In this document: positions 16,006-24,816 of the stretch, in pieces
Layout: each line of letters begins with the position of its first letter
Numbering within the stretch: the first letter of the stretch is position 1
Origin: Meridianimarinicoccus roseus
GTDB lineage: Bacteria; Pseudomonadota; Alphaproteobacteria; Rhodobacterales; Rhodobacteraceae
Assembly: GCF_003172915.1 (NCBI RefSeq)
Contig: NZ_QGKU01000003.1
Location: 62,001 to 126,000 of the forward strand
Direction: 5' to 3'
Length of the DNA stretch: 64,000 bases
Program-made: the position numbers and the translations under genes
Notes under the pieces: generated by a model
The model's database searches: none
What the model was told of the DNA's origin: nothing
What the model saw: the letters and a program-made list of their open reading frames with translations, nothing else

Positions 16006-18249
16006 ATGGGACGCGCAAGAACCATCGCCCGCCGCAGCTTTCTGATCGGATCGGCCGCGATCGCCGGCGGGGTCGCGTTCGGGGCCTATTTCGTCACGCG
16101 CCCGACACCAAATCCCCTGCTTGATGGTCTGGCCGAGGGCGAGGCCGCACTTACCCCATTCGTCAAGATCACGCCGGACGGGATCACGCTGATCGTACCG
16201 CGCGCGGATGTGGGCCAGGGCATCGCTTCGACCCAGGCCATGCTCATCGCCGAGGAGCTCGATATCGACCCGGGCATGGCGACGCTCGACCCGGGCCAGC
16301 CGCATCGGGCCTATTTCAACGGCACCGTCGCCGCTGATGGGCTGTCGTTTCCGGGATGGGATAAGGGATTCGTCGCTGAGACGGTGCGCGACCTTATGAT
16401 GAATGTCGCCCGGCTGTCGGGTTCGCAGTTCACCGGCGGGTCCTCCTCAACCGCCGATCTGCACGAGACCCTGCGCCGCGCGGGTGCCACCGCGCGCGAA
16501 ACGCTGAAGGCCGCCGCTGCGGCGCGCACGCGGCTGCCGATATCTGACCTGCGGACCGAAGAGGGGCACGTTGTCCTGCCCGACGGTGGCCGCATCGCCT
16601 ATACCGATCTCGCGGCAGATGCGGCGGTTATCGCACCTGTGACCGACGTGGCCCTTCGTCCGGCTTCCGAGTGGACGCGGCTTGGCAAGCCCTATCAGCG
16701 GCTCGACATCGTGGCGAAATCGACCGGTACACAAGCGTACGGCATCGACGTTGTCTTGCCCGGCATGCTCTACGCCACCGTCCGCGCCAATCCGGGACGC
16801 GGTGGCGGCTTGGCGGACTACTCGGCGGATGCCGCTCTGGCGATGCAGGGCGTGCAGTCGGTCGTCGAGGTGAACGAAGGCCTTGCGGTCATTGCGAACA
16901 ACACCTGGTTCGCGTTCCAGGCGGCGCAGGCGCTGGAGATCGACTGGCTCCCACCCGACTACCCGGCCAGCAGTGCCGAGATGTGGCAGGCGCTCTCGGA
17001 TGCGCACGCGGATGAGTTCCGCAACAGCCGGTTGCGCGACGAAGGCGATGTGGAAAGGGCGCTGAACAGGGCCACCAAGATCGAGTCGGAGTACCGAACG
17101 CCCTTCCTTGCCCATGCGGCGCTCGAGCCGCTCAGCGCAACGGTGCTGGTCGAAAAGAACCGCGTGACGATCTGGACCGCGACGCAAGTCCCTCACGTGG
17201 TGCGGGATGCGGCCGCCGAGGTGACAGGCATCGACGCGGCCAATGTCATTCTTCATGCCCTTCCAGCCGGGGGCAGTTTCGGCCGCAGGCTCGACCACGA
17301 TTATGTCGTGCAGGCGATCCAGATCGCCGCATCCATGCCCGGCACGCCCATCAAGACCACCTGGAGCCGCGAAGAGGACATGAGCCACGATTTTCCCCGG
17401 CCGTTGCACATGGCTCGCGGGCGGGGGACAGTGGAAGATGGCCGCGTGGTGGCCTTTGATCTCGACACGATCAGCCCGTCGCTGGTCGCCTCTTGGTTCG
17501 GGCGCGTCTTCATTGTGCCGCCGGGACCGGATGCTATGCTTGTCTGGGGCGCCTTCGACCAGCCTTATGCCATCCCGAACTATCGGGTGACGGGCTATGC
17601 CGCGCCGCCGCTGGTGCCGGTCGGGTCGTGGCGCTCGCCCGGAGCCTGTTCCAACAGCTTTTTCCACGAAAGCTTCCTGTCCGAGCTGATACACGCCGCG
17701 GGGGCAGACCCGCTCGAGGAACGCCTGCGCCTGATCGACCATGCCGACTCGCGCCGGGTTCTGGAGGCCGTGGGCGAGATGGCGAGCTGGTCAGGCGCCG
17801 ACATCGGACCGAGGCGCGGGCGCGGCGTCGCATTCGCCTATACCCACGGCGTACCGGTCGCCGAGGTCATCGACGTGACCCTGACCGAGCAGGGTATACG
17901 CATCGACGAGGTCTGGATCGCCGCAGATTGCGGCACTGTCTTCGACCCGGTCAACGCCGAGGCGCAGCTGACCGGCGCTGCGGTCTACGGCTTAGGCCAC
18001 GCGATGAATTGCGAGCTGACCTACGAGAACCACGCCGTGCAGCAAACCAATTTTGATGCCTTCGAGGGGATGCGTCTGCACCACACACCGCGGTTCCATA
18101 CGCAACTGCTTGGCCTCGCCGAACGGGTCCGGGGCATTGGAGAACCCGCGACAGCCCCCGCGGCACCGGCCCTTGCCGACGCGATCTTCGCCGCGACGGG
18201 TCGGCGCCTGCGCGAGATGCCATTCAACAAGTTCGTGGATTTCGCGTGA
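16006..18249 (+). CDS. iorB: Isoquinoline 1-oxidoreductase-type molybdenum subunit, Tat-exported
   Basis: A 747-residue molybdopterin cytosine dinucleotide-type hydroxylase subunit. Residues 5-30 form a Tat signal (ARRSFLIGSAAIAGG), so it should act at the periplasmic face. Cofactor blocks include GGSFGRRLDHD, VGSWRSPGACSN and, near the C-terminus, RGIGEPATAPAAPALADAI containing the catalytic Glu. Members oxidise aldehydes or N-heteroaromatics; the substrate here cannot be read. No XdhC-type chaperone is adjacent. It follows iorA by 3 nt and precedes an isochorismatase-type hydrolase by 165 bp. Confidence 0.9.
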   Translation: MGRARTIARRSFLIGSAAIAGGVAFGAYFVTRPTPNPLLDGLAEGEAALTPFVKITPDGITLIVPRADVGQGIASTQAMLIAEELDIDPGMATLDPGQPHRAYFNGTVAADGLSFPGWDKGFVAETVRDLMMNVARLSGSQFTGGSSSTADLHETLRRAGATARETLKAAAAARTRLPISDLRTEEGHVVLPDGGRIAYTDLAADAAVIAPVTDVALRPASEWTRLGKPYQRLDIVAKSTGTQAYGIDVVLPGMLYATVRANPGRGGGLADYSADAALAMQGVQSVVEVNEGLAVIANNTWFAFQAAQALEIDWLPPDYPASSAEMWQALSDAHADEFRNSRLRDEGDVERALNRATKIESEYRTPFLAHAALEPLSATVLVEKNRVTIWTATQVPHVVRDAAAEVTGIDAANVILHALPAGGSFGRRLDHDYVVQAIQIAASMPGTPIKTTWSREEDMSHDFPRPLHMARGRGTVEDGRVVAFDLDTISPSLVASWFGRVFIVPPGPDAMLVWGAFDQPYAIPNYRVTGYAAPPLVPVGSWRSPGACSNSFFHESFLSELIHAAGADPLEERLRLIDHADSRRVLEAVGEMASWSGADIGPRRGRGVAFAYTHGVPVAEVIDVTLTEQGIRIDEVWIAADCGTVFDPVNAEAQLTGAAVYGLGHAMNCELTYENHAVQQTNFDAFEGMRLHHTPRFHTQLLGLAERVRGIGEPATAPAAPALADAIFAATGRRLREMPFNKFVDFA

Positions 18250-18414
18250 GACATGCCGCGCGCCTGTCCCTGACATCCGCGGCCAGTGTCATGACAGGAC
18301 CGCCTGCGCCCGGGCAACGTCGCAGCACCAGACCACCCGACGTCGAACGAACGCGATGGCACGCCTAGGACCGCGAACGCCGGTTTCACGACACTCCACC
18401 GAAAGGAACGACCT

Positions 18415-19050
18415 GTGGCAAATACCGATTATCCCCGCAGCAGCACCGCGCTTCTTTGCGTCGATCCCTATAATGATTTCCTGGCCGAGGACGGCAAGAT
18501 GTGGCCCGCGCTCAGCGAAGTCTCGGTATCGGTTGATCTCCATGCCAACCTGGCCAAGCTCCGTGCCGCCGCGCGGGAGGCCGGACTCGCGATCTTCATC
18601 CTGCCCCATCACCGACACCGCGCCGACGACTTCGAGGGGTGGGCGCATCTGACGCCGTTCCAAGCCGCGGCCCATGAACACGAGATGTTCGCCGAAGGCA
18701 GCAAGGGCGGTGACTGGTACGAGGGGTTCGGCCCGGACCATGGCGACATCGTCGTCAAGGAACACTGGGGCGCATCCAGCTTCGCCAATACCGACCTTGA
18801 TTTGCAGTTGCGCCAACGCGGCATAACCCATGTCATCTTCGTAGGCGCGATCGCCAATACCTGCACCGAAGCCTCCGCTCGCTATGCGGCCGAGCTTGGC
18901 TATCATGTGACCCTCGTTCGTGATGCCACTGCGGCCTTCTCCGCCGAAGCGTTGCACGCCGCGCACGAGATCAACGGCCCGACATATGCCCACGCGATCC
19001 TCACCACGGCCGAGGTGGTTGGGTCTCTTGGCAGCGAAAAGGCCGCATGA
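18415..19050 (+). CDS. Isochorismatase-family cysteine hydrolase
   Basis: A 211-residue hydrolase with the catalytic triad visible as Asp17 (CVDPYNDFL), a Lys in VVKEHWGASSF and Cys in GAIANTCTEASAR. Relatives hydrolyse isochorismate, nicotinamide, N-carbamoyl compounds or maleamate. Starts with GTG at 18415, preceded by AAAGGA at good spacing. Following a heteroaromatic-type hydroxylase, an amide hydrolase role is a reasonable inference but unproven. Confidence 0.85.
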   Translation: MANTDYPRSSTALLCVDPYNDFLAEDGKMWPALSEVSVSVDLHANLAKLRAAAREAGLAIFILPHHRHRADDFEGWAHLTPFQAAAHEHEMFAEGSKGGDWYEGFGPDHGDIVVKEHWGASSFANTDLDLQLRQRGITHVIFVGAIANTCTEASARYAAELGYHVTLVRDATAAFSAEALHAAHEINGPTYAHAILTTAEVVGSLGSEKAA

Positions 19051-19135
19051 TCCCGGCGCCGAGCGGTCGATTGCGCGCGATCATCGGGCCGCCCCATTCG
19101 GCCATCGCGGCGCTTCAGCACGTAAGGAGCGTCTA

Positions 19136-19540
19136 ATGACCAACTCCGACGCGGACAGAGGCGGCCACGATCACCAAGTCCCAGCCGCCCTGATCGCATG
19201 GCGGCGCATCTTTCTTCACCGTGACTGGAACGCGCTGCCGGAGCTTCTGGCGGACGACGTGACGTTGCACACCCCTGCGGACGCGGCCCCACTGCATGGC
19301 AAAGAGGCATTTGTTGCCAGCTTGCGGCAGTCGTTCGGCCTCTTCGAGTCCTTCGGATACGGGAGGGACTTCGTCGGTGACGAGGGCCATGCGCTGGAGT
19401 TTCGCGGCACCGTCGGCAGTGCTGCCTTCACCGGCATGGACATCATCCGCTTGGATAAAGCAGGCAAGGTGACGGAGCTTGTCGTCATGATACGCCCGAT
19501 ATCAGCCATGATGGCGCGCGGGGAAGCGCAAGTCCGCTGA
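19136..19540 (+). CDS. NTF2-like (SnoaL-type) protein
   Basis: A 134-residue protein of cone-shaped NTF2-like fold (AALIAWRRIFLHRDWNALPE, ending VTELVVMIRPISAMM). Such proteins are small hydrolases, isomerases or ligand binders; no function can be assigned. AAGGAG lies just upstream of ATG 19136. It probably belongs to the iorAB transcript, 85 bp after the isochorismatase gene. Confidence 0.72.
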   Translation: MTNSDADRGGHDHQVPAALIAWRRIFLHRDWNALPELLADDVTLHTPADAAPLHGKEAFVASLRQSFGLFESFGYGRDFVGDEGHALEFRGTVGSAAFTGMDIIRLDKAGKVTELVVMIRPISAMMARGEAQVR

Positions 19541-19838
19541 TCCTCGGACACGCGGCCACGACACTGGTTGCGAAAGGCGCTACGCCGGACATGCCCTGAG
19601 CGGCTGCTGGTCAGCGCCCTTCTGATCGAAATTGCGATGTACATCTTCGGGGCGCCTGGCATCGAGACCATGGCCCCGACAGGCACGGACGGCCCTGCTA
19701 TTCGCTTTTATGGTGATCTGGCATAACGCCTCGGATAGTTAAGTGTGATAGCGGCGAACGACCCGAGTGCCGGAGCTGGAGGCTCGGCCCAACACCGTAA
19801 AGTGAGGCGGTTCCGTCAGACCCCAACCTGGAGGCCGC

Positions 19839-21233
19839 ATGGCCGAAGCGCGCGCCGTTTTTCTCGAGGGAAACCTCTTTCGCCATATCACTGTGATGTC
19901 GCTGACCTCGTCGGTGGGGCTGATGGCGGTCTTCGCGGTCGATTTCATCGATATGGTCTTCATCGCGATGCTCGGCAACGCGGAACTGGCTGCGGCGGTG
20001 GGATACGCGGGCGCGATCCTGTTCTTCACCACCTCCTTCGGCATCGGCATGGCCATCGCCGCGGGCGCCTTGGTGGCCCGGGCCTTGGGTAAGGGCGACG
20101 CGGAGCTGGCCCGCGCGCAGGCGGCGGCTGCGCTCGTCTGGGGTGTGGTCTTCGGCGCGGTCTTCGCAGCGGCAGTCTGGCTGAACCTCGAGACATTGGC
20201 TTCGTTGATGGGGGCCTCGGGCGAGACGTTGGATCTCACGGTTCTCTACCTAAAGATAATCGTGCCGAGCCTGCCCTTCTTGATCGTCGGCATGGTTGGC
20301 GGAGCGATACTGCGGGCCCATGGCGATGCCCGCCGCGCGATGATGGCGACGATCTGGGGGGCGCTCATCAACGCGGTGCTCGATCCGATCCTGATCTTCG
20401 GACTGGGGCTCGACCTGACTGGCGCGGCGCTAGCGAGCGTGGCGGCGCGGCTGGTGATCGCGGGCACCGCGCTGATCCCGATCTTTCGCCATCACGGCGG
20501 GCTGGTGCGGCCCGGTGTTCCTGAACTTTACGTCTCGCTGTCGCCTATTTTGACCATCGCTGCCCCGGCGATCCTGACCCAACTGGCCACGCCCCTCGGA
20601 CAGGCTTTTGTCACCCGCACCATGGCCAACTACGGCGAAGCGGCGGTGGCAGGCATGGCCATCGTTGGTCGGCTGACGCCACTGGCCTTCGGCGTGATCT
20701 TCGCGCTGTCGGGGGCAATCGGGCCGGTGATCGGCCAGAACTTCGGCGCGGGGCACATGGACAGGGTCCGGCAGGCGTGGCGCGACGGGCTGTTGTTCTG
20801 CGGGCTCTTCACCGTGGCCATGACCGCGATCCTCTTTGCTCTGCGCGGCCCGATCATCGCACTGTTCGGGGCCGAAGGGGTGACGCGCGACCTGATCGTG
20901 CTCTTCTGCGGCCCGCTGGCGCTGGCCTTCTTTTTCAACGGGGTGATCTTCGTCGCGAACGCGGCCTTCAACAACATGGGCTATCCGTTCCGCTCCACCT
21001 GGATCAACTGGGGGCGGCACACGCTGGGCACGGTGCCCTTCGTGCTGGTGGGCGGCGCGCTGTTTGGCGCGTTGGGTGTGCTGATCGGGCAGGCGGTCGG
21101 CGGCGTGATCTTTGCCGCCGTGGCCGCCATGATGGTGCGGCGAATAATGGATGGAGAGGCCGGGGCGCTCACAGCGGAAGAACCTTTCGACCGCCAGGCG
21201 CGGCTCATGAGCCTGATGCACCGCCGCCGCTGA
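19839..21233 (+). CDS. MATE-family multidrug/Na+ antiporter
   Basis: A 464-residue protein with about twelve membrane helices in two similar halves, typical of MATE exporters. GAIGPVIGQNFGAGHMDRVR in the second half is the conserved MATE motif (GxxxPxxxQNxGA). The start has TGGAGG seven bases upstream. It follows the NTF2-like gene by 298 bp. It would export cationic compounds across the inner membrane, and might serve the adjacent catabolic genes or simply be passenger cargo. Confidence 0.88.
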   Translation: MAEARAVFLEGNLFRHITVMSLTSSVGLMAVFAVDFIDMVFIAMLGNAELAAAVGYAGAILFFTTSFGIGMAIAAGALVARALGKGDAELARAQAAAALVWGVVFGAVFAAAVWLNLETLASLMGASGETLDLTVLYLKIIVPSLPFLIVGMVGGAILRAHGDARRAMMATIWGALINAVLDPILIFGLGLDLTGAALASVAARLVIAGTALIPIFRHHGGLVRPGVPELYVSLSPILTIAAPAILTQLATPLGQAFVTRTMANYGEAAVAGMAIVGRLTPLAFGVIFALSGAIGPVIGQNFGAGHMDRVRQAWRDGLLFCGLFTVAMTAILFALRGPIIALFGAEGVTRDLIVLFCGPLALAFFFNGVIFVANAAFNNMGYPFRSTWINWGRHTLGTVPFVLVGGALFGALGVLIGQAVGGVIFAAVAAMMVRRIMDGEAGALTAEEPFDRQARLMSLMHRRR

Positions 21234-21351
21234 CCGGCGTTGTGGCTGGACCAGTACGTGATGCGATGGCGGGCGGGAATGGTCATGCTCTCAAGAAGCG
21301 TCTTACGGCATGAATTCACGAAGTGAATCTTTCGCCATCAGACGAATGGAA

Positions 21352-21496
21352 CTACGCCCGGTCGATGCGATATTTGAAGCGCCATGACTTTGCGCCGCTG
21401 TTTCTTGCCAGCGCGAAGAATTTGCCAACGTCGCTGACCTTGTAGGGCCTGTCCTTGATCTTGAAGTTTCAAGATCTGGACGTCACTCAGAGGCAT
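21352..21496 (-). pseudogene. Frameshifted N-terminal remnant of a P4-type tyrosine integrase
   Basis: From ATG 21496 the minus strand reads MPLSDVQILKL. After a one-base shift it continues as IKDRPYKVSDVGKFF, ALARNSGAKSWRFKYRI, then a stop at 21352. Joined, this is the Arm-DNA-binding domain (DUF4102) that begins P4-like integrases. The catalytic domain is absent. It lies 168 bp beyond the 3' end of tRNA-Thr, the usual place for such integrases. A T7-G8 homopolymer run lies upstream of it at about 21546-21561. Confidence 0.75.
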
Positions 21497-21663
21497 TGCG
21501 GGGTACGCTCGCTCCTTGTCTTGAGCCGCACCCCGATACGCACCTCTTTTTTTGGGGGGGGTACGCCATCGTATCAAGAGAGACTTCATCGAACGTACGA
21601 CGTCGTTAAACCCCTTGCACACAGGGGTAGTCTGATGTCACTGGAGTTCTCGCGATGATATGG

Positions 21664-21739
21664 TGGTGCCCCCACACGGACTCGAACCGCGGACCTACTG
21701 ATTACAAATCAGTTGCTCTACCAGCTGAGCTATAGGGGC
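21664..21739 (-). tRNA. tRNA-Thr (anticodon TGT)
   Basis: The minus strand folds as a cloverleaf: acceptor GCCCCTA pairing with TGGGGGC, D-arm AGCTCAGCTGGTAGAGC, anticodon stem CTGAT/ATCAG around TTGTAAT, T-arm with GGTTCGAACCC, and an encoded CCA. The anticodon TGT reads ACA. Without CCA the gene is 21667-21739. Confidence 0.96.
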
Positions 21740-21794
21740 ACTGCGCGAGGTCTTTAAACATCGCCGGGGCAAAGCGCAATGCCTTCTGGCAGTG

Positions 21795-22400
21795 TCAGGC
21801 GCTTCGAGCGATCAAAGCCTCTTCCAGGAAATCGAGCCGATCCTGCCCCCAGTAGCGGGTTCTGTCCAGAACGAAGGTGGGTGAGCCGAACACTCCCTCG
21901 TCGATGGCCGCCTTGGTGCAGGCATCGGCCTGGTCCGCGATGTCGGGAGACGCGGCCCTGTCGAGGATCGCGGTTCCGTCCAGCCCCGCCGCGTCAAGCG
22001 CCGCGGTCAGTTGCACCGGATCGGCGATGTCACGGTCCTCGGCCCAGACGCCGCGCAGACAGGCGAAGCTGGCAGCGTCCTGATCCTGCCCCAGCGCCCC
22101 TGCGGCAAGAATCGCGCGGCAGGCAAGGCCCGGCGGTGTCGGCCAATGCGCAGGCTGCGGGGACATCTCAAGGCCCTGCCGTGCCGCAAGCCGGGCTTGG
22201 TCCTCCACCCGGTAGCTGCGACGCACCGGGTTCTGCGCGAACGGCGGTGTCGTGTCGGCGGCGGCGAACACGCGCGCGATTTCGACAGGGCGGAACCGCA
22301 CGCGCGCCCCGCAGCGCCCGGCAAGCGCCATCAGGGGCCGGTGGCCGAGATAGGCATATCCGGAGATCGGCGCAAAATAGTAGTCGATGGTCCGGGCCAT
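21795..22400 (-). CDS. DsbA-like 2-hydroxychromene-2-carboxylate isomerase family protein
   Basis: A 201-residue thioredoxin-fold protein of the HCCA-isomerase/GST-kappa type: start IDYYFAPISGYAYLGHRPL, and the conserved GVFGSPTFVLDRTRYWGQDR near the C-terminus. The Ser in FAPISGYAY replaces the DsbA Cys pair, as expected for a glutathione-dependent isomerase. AAGGAG precedes ATG 22400. Acts in naphthalene-type ring catabolism in relatives, but most genomic copies have unknown substrates. Confidence 0.83.
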   Translation of the reverse strand: MARTIDYYFAPISGYAYLGHRPLMALAGRCGARVRFRPVEIARVFAAADTTPPFAQNPVRRSYRVEDQARLAARQGLEMSPQPAHWPTPPGLACRAILAAGALGQDQDAASFACLRGVWAEDRDIADPVQLTAALDAAGLDGTAILDRAASPDIADQADACTKAAIDEGVFGSPTFVLDRTRYWGQDRLDFLEEALIARSA

Positions 22401-22563
22401 GCGGCGTGCTCCTTGAGAGGTCGGCGGTGCGGTTGCGCGACTTCCAAAGACGCACTGCCCAAACCCAAGCTAACCCGGAGAGTTTGTCAATTGCCCGGGC
22501 TTGGCGCAGCGAAGTGGAGCCTGCGCCGGGGTCGGTCTGCCTGAAAAAGAAGCAAGCGCCGGG

Positions 22564-23424
22564 TCAGCCTTCCTGCGCTGGGGTGTCGAGGTCGGCCGCG
22601 TCGTGCCGTTCGCGCAATTGCTCTTCCGCCTCGCCCCAGGTTCGGTTTACCCGCCGCCCGCGCTGCACGGCCGGGCGCGCTGCGATGTCAGTCGCCCACC
22701 TCTGGACGTTGGGATAGTCCTGCGTCGAAAGGAACCGCGCGGCATCGTAGACTGCGCCGGTTGCCACACCGCCATACCAGGGGTAGATCGCGATGTCGGC
22801 AATGGTGTAGGTGTCGCCGGCGACGAAGCGCCGGTTCGCCAGGCAGCGGTCCAGCACATCGAGCTGACGCTTTGACTCCATCGTGAAGCGGTTGATGGCG
22901 TATTCGAACTTCTCGGGCGCGTAGACATAGAAGTGCCCAAATCCCCCACCCAGATACGGGGCGGACCCCATCTGCCAGAACAGCCAGTTCAGGGTTTCGG
23001 TGCGTCCGGCCGGATCGTCAGGCAGGAAGGCGCCGAACTTTTCGGCCAGATAGAGCAGAATAGATCCGCTTTCGAATACTCGGGTAGGAGTATCCTTGGA
23101 CCGGTCCAGAAGCGCCGGGATCTTCGAGTTCGGGTTGATGCCCACGAAGCCGCTGCCGAACTGGTCGCCTTCGCCGATGTCGATCAGCCAGGCGTCGTAC
23201 TCGGCCCCGACATGCCCCAGTGCCAAAAGCTCCTCCAGCAGGATCGTGACCTTCACCCCGTTCGGCGTTGCGAGGGAATACAGCTGAAGCGGATGGGTGC
23301 CGACCGGAAGCGCCTTGTCATGCGTGGCCCCTGCCACGGGGCGGTTGATGCTGGCGAACTTGCCGCCGCTGGCCTGGTCCCATGTCCAGACCTCGGGGGG
23401 CGTATAGCTGCTGTTTTCGCTCAT
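22564..23424 (-). CDS. yghU: YghU-type glutathione S-transferase / disulfide-bond oxidoreductase
   Basis: A 286-residue GST of the nu class: N-terminal extension with PPEVWTWDQASGGKFASINR, thioredoxin domain with LYSLATPNGVKVTILLEEL, and GSILLYLAEKFG, then the all-helical domain ending in a YPNVQRWATDIAARPAV box. E. coli YghU has glutathione-linked disulfide reductase activity. AAAGGGA lies before ATG 23424. It is 163 bp from the HCCA-isomerase-like gene; both use glutathione chemistry. Confidence 0.88.
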   Translation of the reverse strand: MSENSSYTPPEVWTWDQASGGKFASINRPVAGATHDKALPVGTHPLQLYSLATPNGVKVTILLEELLALGHVGAEYDAWLIDIGEGDQFGSGFVGINPNSKIPALLDRSKDTPTRVFESGSILLYLAEKFGAFLPDDPAGRTETLNWLFWQMGSAPYLGGGFGHFYVYAPEKFEYAINRFTMESKRQLDVLDRCLANRRFVAGDTYTIADIAIYPWYGGVATGAVYDAARFLSTQDYPNVQRWATDIAARPAVQRGRRVNRTWGEAEEQLRERHDAADLDTPAQEG

Positions 23425-23522
23425 TGGTGTTCCCTTTCCCTGCCGCGCTTCCGAACCTTGCGGTCAGGCGGGATATATCGCGGCACGCGCGCAGACACAG
23501 CCCCCTTGCGCCTCTTCTTGCG

Positions 23523-23909
23523 TCAGACCAACCGGATCGCGCCGGGATAGCGGGCAACCTTGGTGTCGGCCGTGATCAGCGTCATGCCCTCGGCTTGGCT
23601 TTGCGCCACCAGCAGGCGGTCGAATGGATCGGCATGAAGGGGCGGCAGGCTGGCCAGCGGCAGGCAGTGGCGCCCGTCTACCGCCAATTCGCCATAGCCG
23701 TTGCCCAGCAGTCCGGCGCGCAGCACGCCTGGGTCTGTGCGGAAGTCGGGCCGGTCGAGGCCGCGCTTGATGGCCACTTCCCAGATGCTTGCGGCGCTGA
23801 ACCAAAGCGCATTGGCCGGGTCCAGCAGAAGAGCACGGGTCTGAGCGGTCAGTCGCTCGTCACCGGCTGCCGCCCAGAGAAGGATATGCGTGTCCAACAG
23901 CAGGTTCAC
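23523..23909 (-). CDS. PIN-domain toxin (VapC-like)
   Basis: A 128-residue PIN nuclease: LLLDTHILLWAAAGD gives the first acidic residue, ASIWEVAIK the second, and HADPFDRLLVAQSQ and LITADTKV the remaining metal ligands. It overlaps the upstream antitoxin gene by 4 nt, the standard toxin-antitoxin layout. The toxin likely cleaves RNA when the antitoxin is degraded. Confidence 0.9.
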   Translation of the reverse strand: MNLLLDTHILLWAAAGDERLTAQTRALLLDPANALWFSAASIWEVAIKRGLDRPDFRTDPGVLRAGLLGNGYGELAVDGRHCLPLASLPPLHADPFDRLLVAQSQAEGMTLITADTKVARYPGAIRLV

Positions 23910-24151
23910 GGATCGGGATCGGCTCCGCTGAACAGCGCGGCAATGCTGTCCGCGCCCATGTCGTCGAAATCATCTGGCGCATCGATCTGCCCTGCCAGAA
24001 AACCGATGCGGCGCGGTGGCGCATCTTCGATCACCTGCACCTTGACCAGCGGCTTGCCTGCCCGCGCGATGATGAACGGCTCGCCGGCGACTGCGGCGTC
24101 GATCAGGCGCGACAAGTGCGTCTTGGCTTCGTGGATATTCACGGTCTTCAT
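23906..24151 (-). CDS. Phd/YefM-type antitoxin
   Basis: An 81-residue antitoxin starting MKTVNIHEAKTHLSRLIDAA, the Phd/YefM DNA-binding fold, with a C-terminal tail (DDFDDMGADSIAALF) that should wrap the PIN toxin. It probably represses its own promoter through the imperfect inverted repeat at 24164-24182. Confidence 0.9.
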   Translation of the reverse strand: MKTVNIHEAKTHLSRLIDAAVAGEPFIIARAGKPLVKVQVIEDAPPRRIGFLAGQIDAPDDFDDMGADSIAALFSGADPDP

Positions 24152-24163
24152 GGCGACCTCAAA

Positions 24164-24182
24164 CTTAGTTCACTCAACCTAG
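24164..24182. promoter_or_regulatory. Imperfect inverted repeat upstream of toxin-antitoxin pair
   Basis: CTTAGTT and AACCTAG flank a 5-bp centre 12 bp before the antitoxin start. The sequence is AT-rich compared with its surroundings. A candidate operator for the antitoxin, overlapping the expected promoter. Confidence 0.4.
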
Positions 24183-24240
24183 TCCACTTGCGCGGGGTCT
24201 GCAAGTCCCGGGGCACCCTGATGCGCCCCGTGGGTGCCGG

Positions 24241-24801
24241 TCAATCCAGCGCCAGTTCCCGGCAGCCGGTTTCCAACAGCGCCAGCACATGCGGCGCGAA
24301 TGACCGCCAGACATCGAGCCGAAATTCCTGCGCCGCGTCGCGCCACAGGATCACGCTCACACCGTCGAATACCGTGCGGCGCCCCTGCCCCGCAATCAGC
24401 GCGTCAAGGTCGCGCGGGCAGCCCAGGGTCAGCAATTCGGCTGCTTTCGGCCCCTCGATGCGCACGGATACTTCGCGGTCCGGCAGCGCGACAAGGCTGT
24501 GCGGCGCGTCGCAATAGGCATCGCCGCATGCAGCCTCAATCGCAGGGCCTGCGCCATCGGGCGCGACCAGAATCCATTCGTCAGGACCGACGCACAGCGC
24601 CTCTGTTCCGTCCGGCGCGGTCCCGCGGGCGCGTTGCCCGATGGTCACGGGCAGTTCCAGCGTCAGCGCCGCCGAAAGCCGAGCGCGGTCTTCCGGCCAG
24701 ACCCGGAGCGAAAAACGCGCGGTCGGCGCCAGCAGCGTCACCGTTGCCGCCGCGCTTGTGGCCAGCGGTTCGGGCACGAAATTGGTGGGAAGCACAGTCA
24801 T
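24241..24801 (-). CDS. soxG: Sarcosine oxidase gamma subunit
   Basis: A 186-residue protein at the end of the sox operon, 15 nt after soxA. Conserved parts include LGPDEWILVAP (seen as VGPDEWILVAPDG), ALPDREVSVRIEGPKA, LTLGCPRDL and VILWRDAAQEFRLDVWRSFA. The gamma subunit completes the heterotetramer that oxidises sarcosine to glycine, formaldehyde (or methylene-THF) and hydrogen peroxide. The call is firm because of both sequence and position. Confidence 0.9.
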   Translation of the reverse strand: MTVLPTNFVPEPLATSAAATVTLLAPTARFSLRVWPEDRARLSAALTLELPVTIGQRARGTAPDGTEALCVGPDEWILVAPDGAGPAIEAACGDAYCDAPHSLVALPDREVSVRIEGPKAAELLTLGCPRDLDALIAGQGRRTVFDGVSVILWRDAAQEFRLDVWRSFAPHVLALLETGCRELALD

Positions 24802-24816
24802 CGCGATGTCCTCGGG

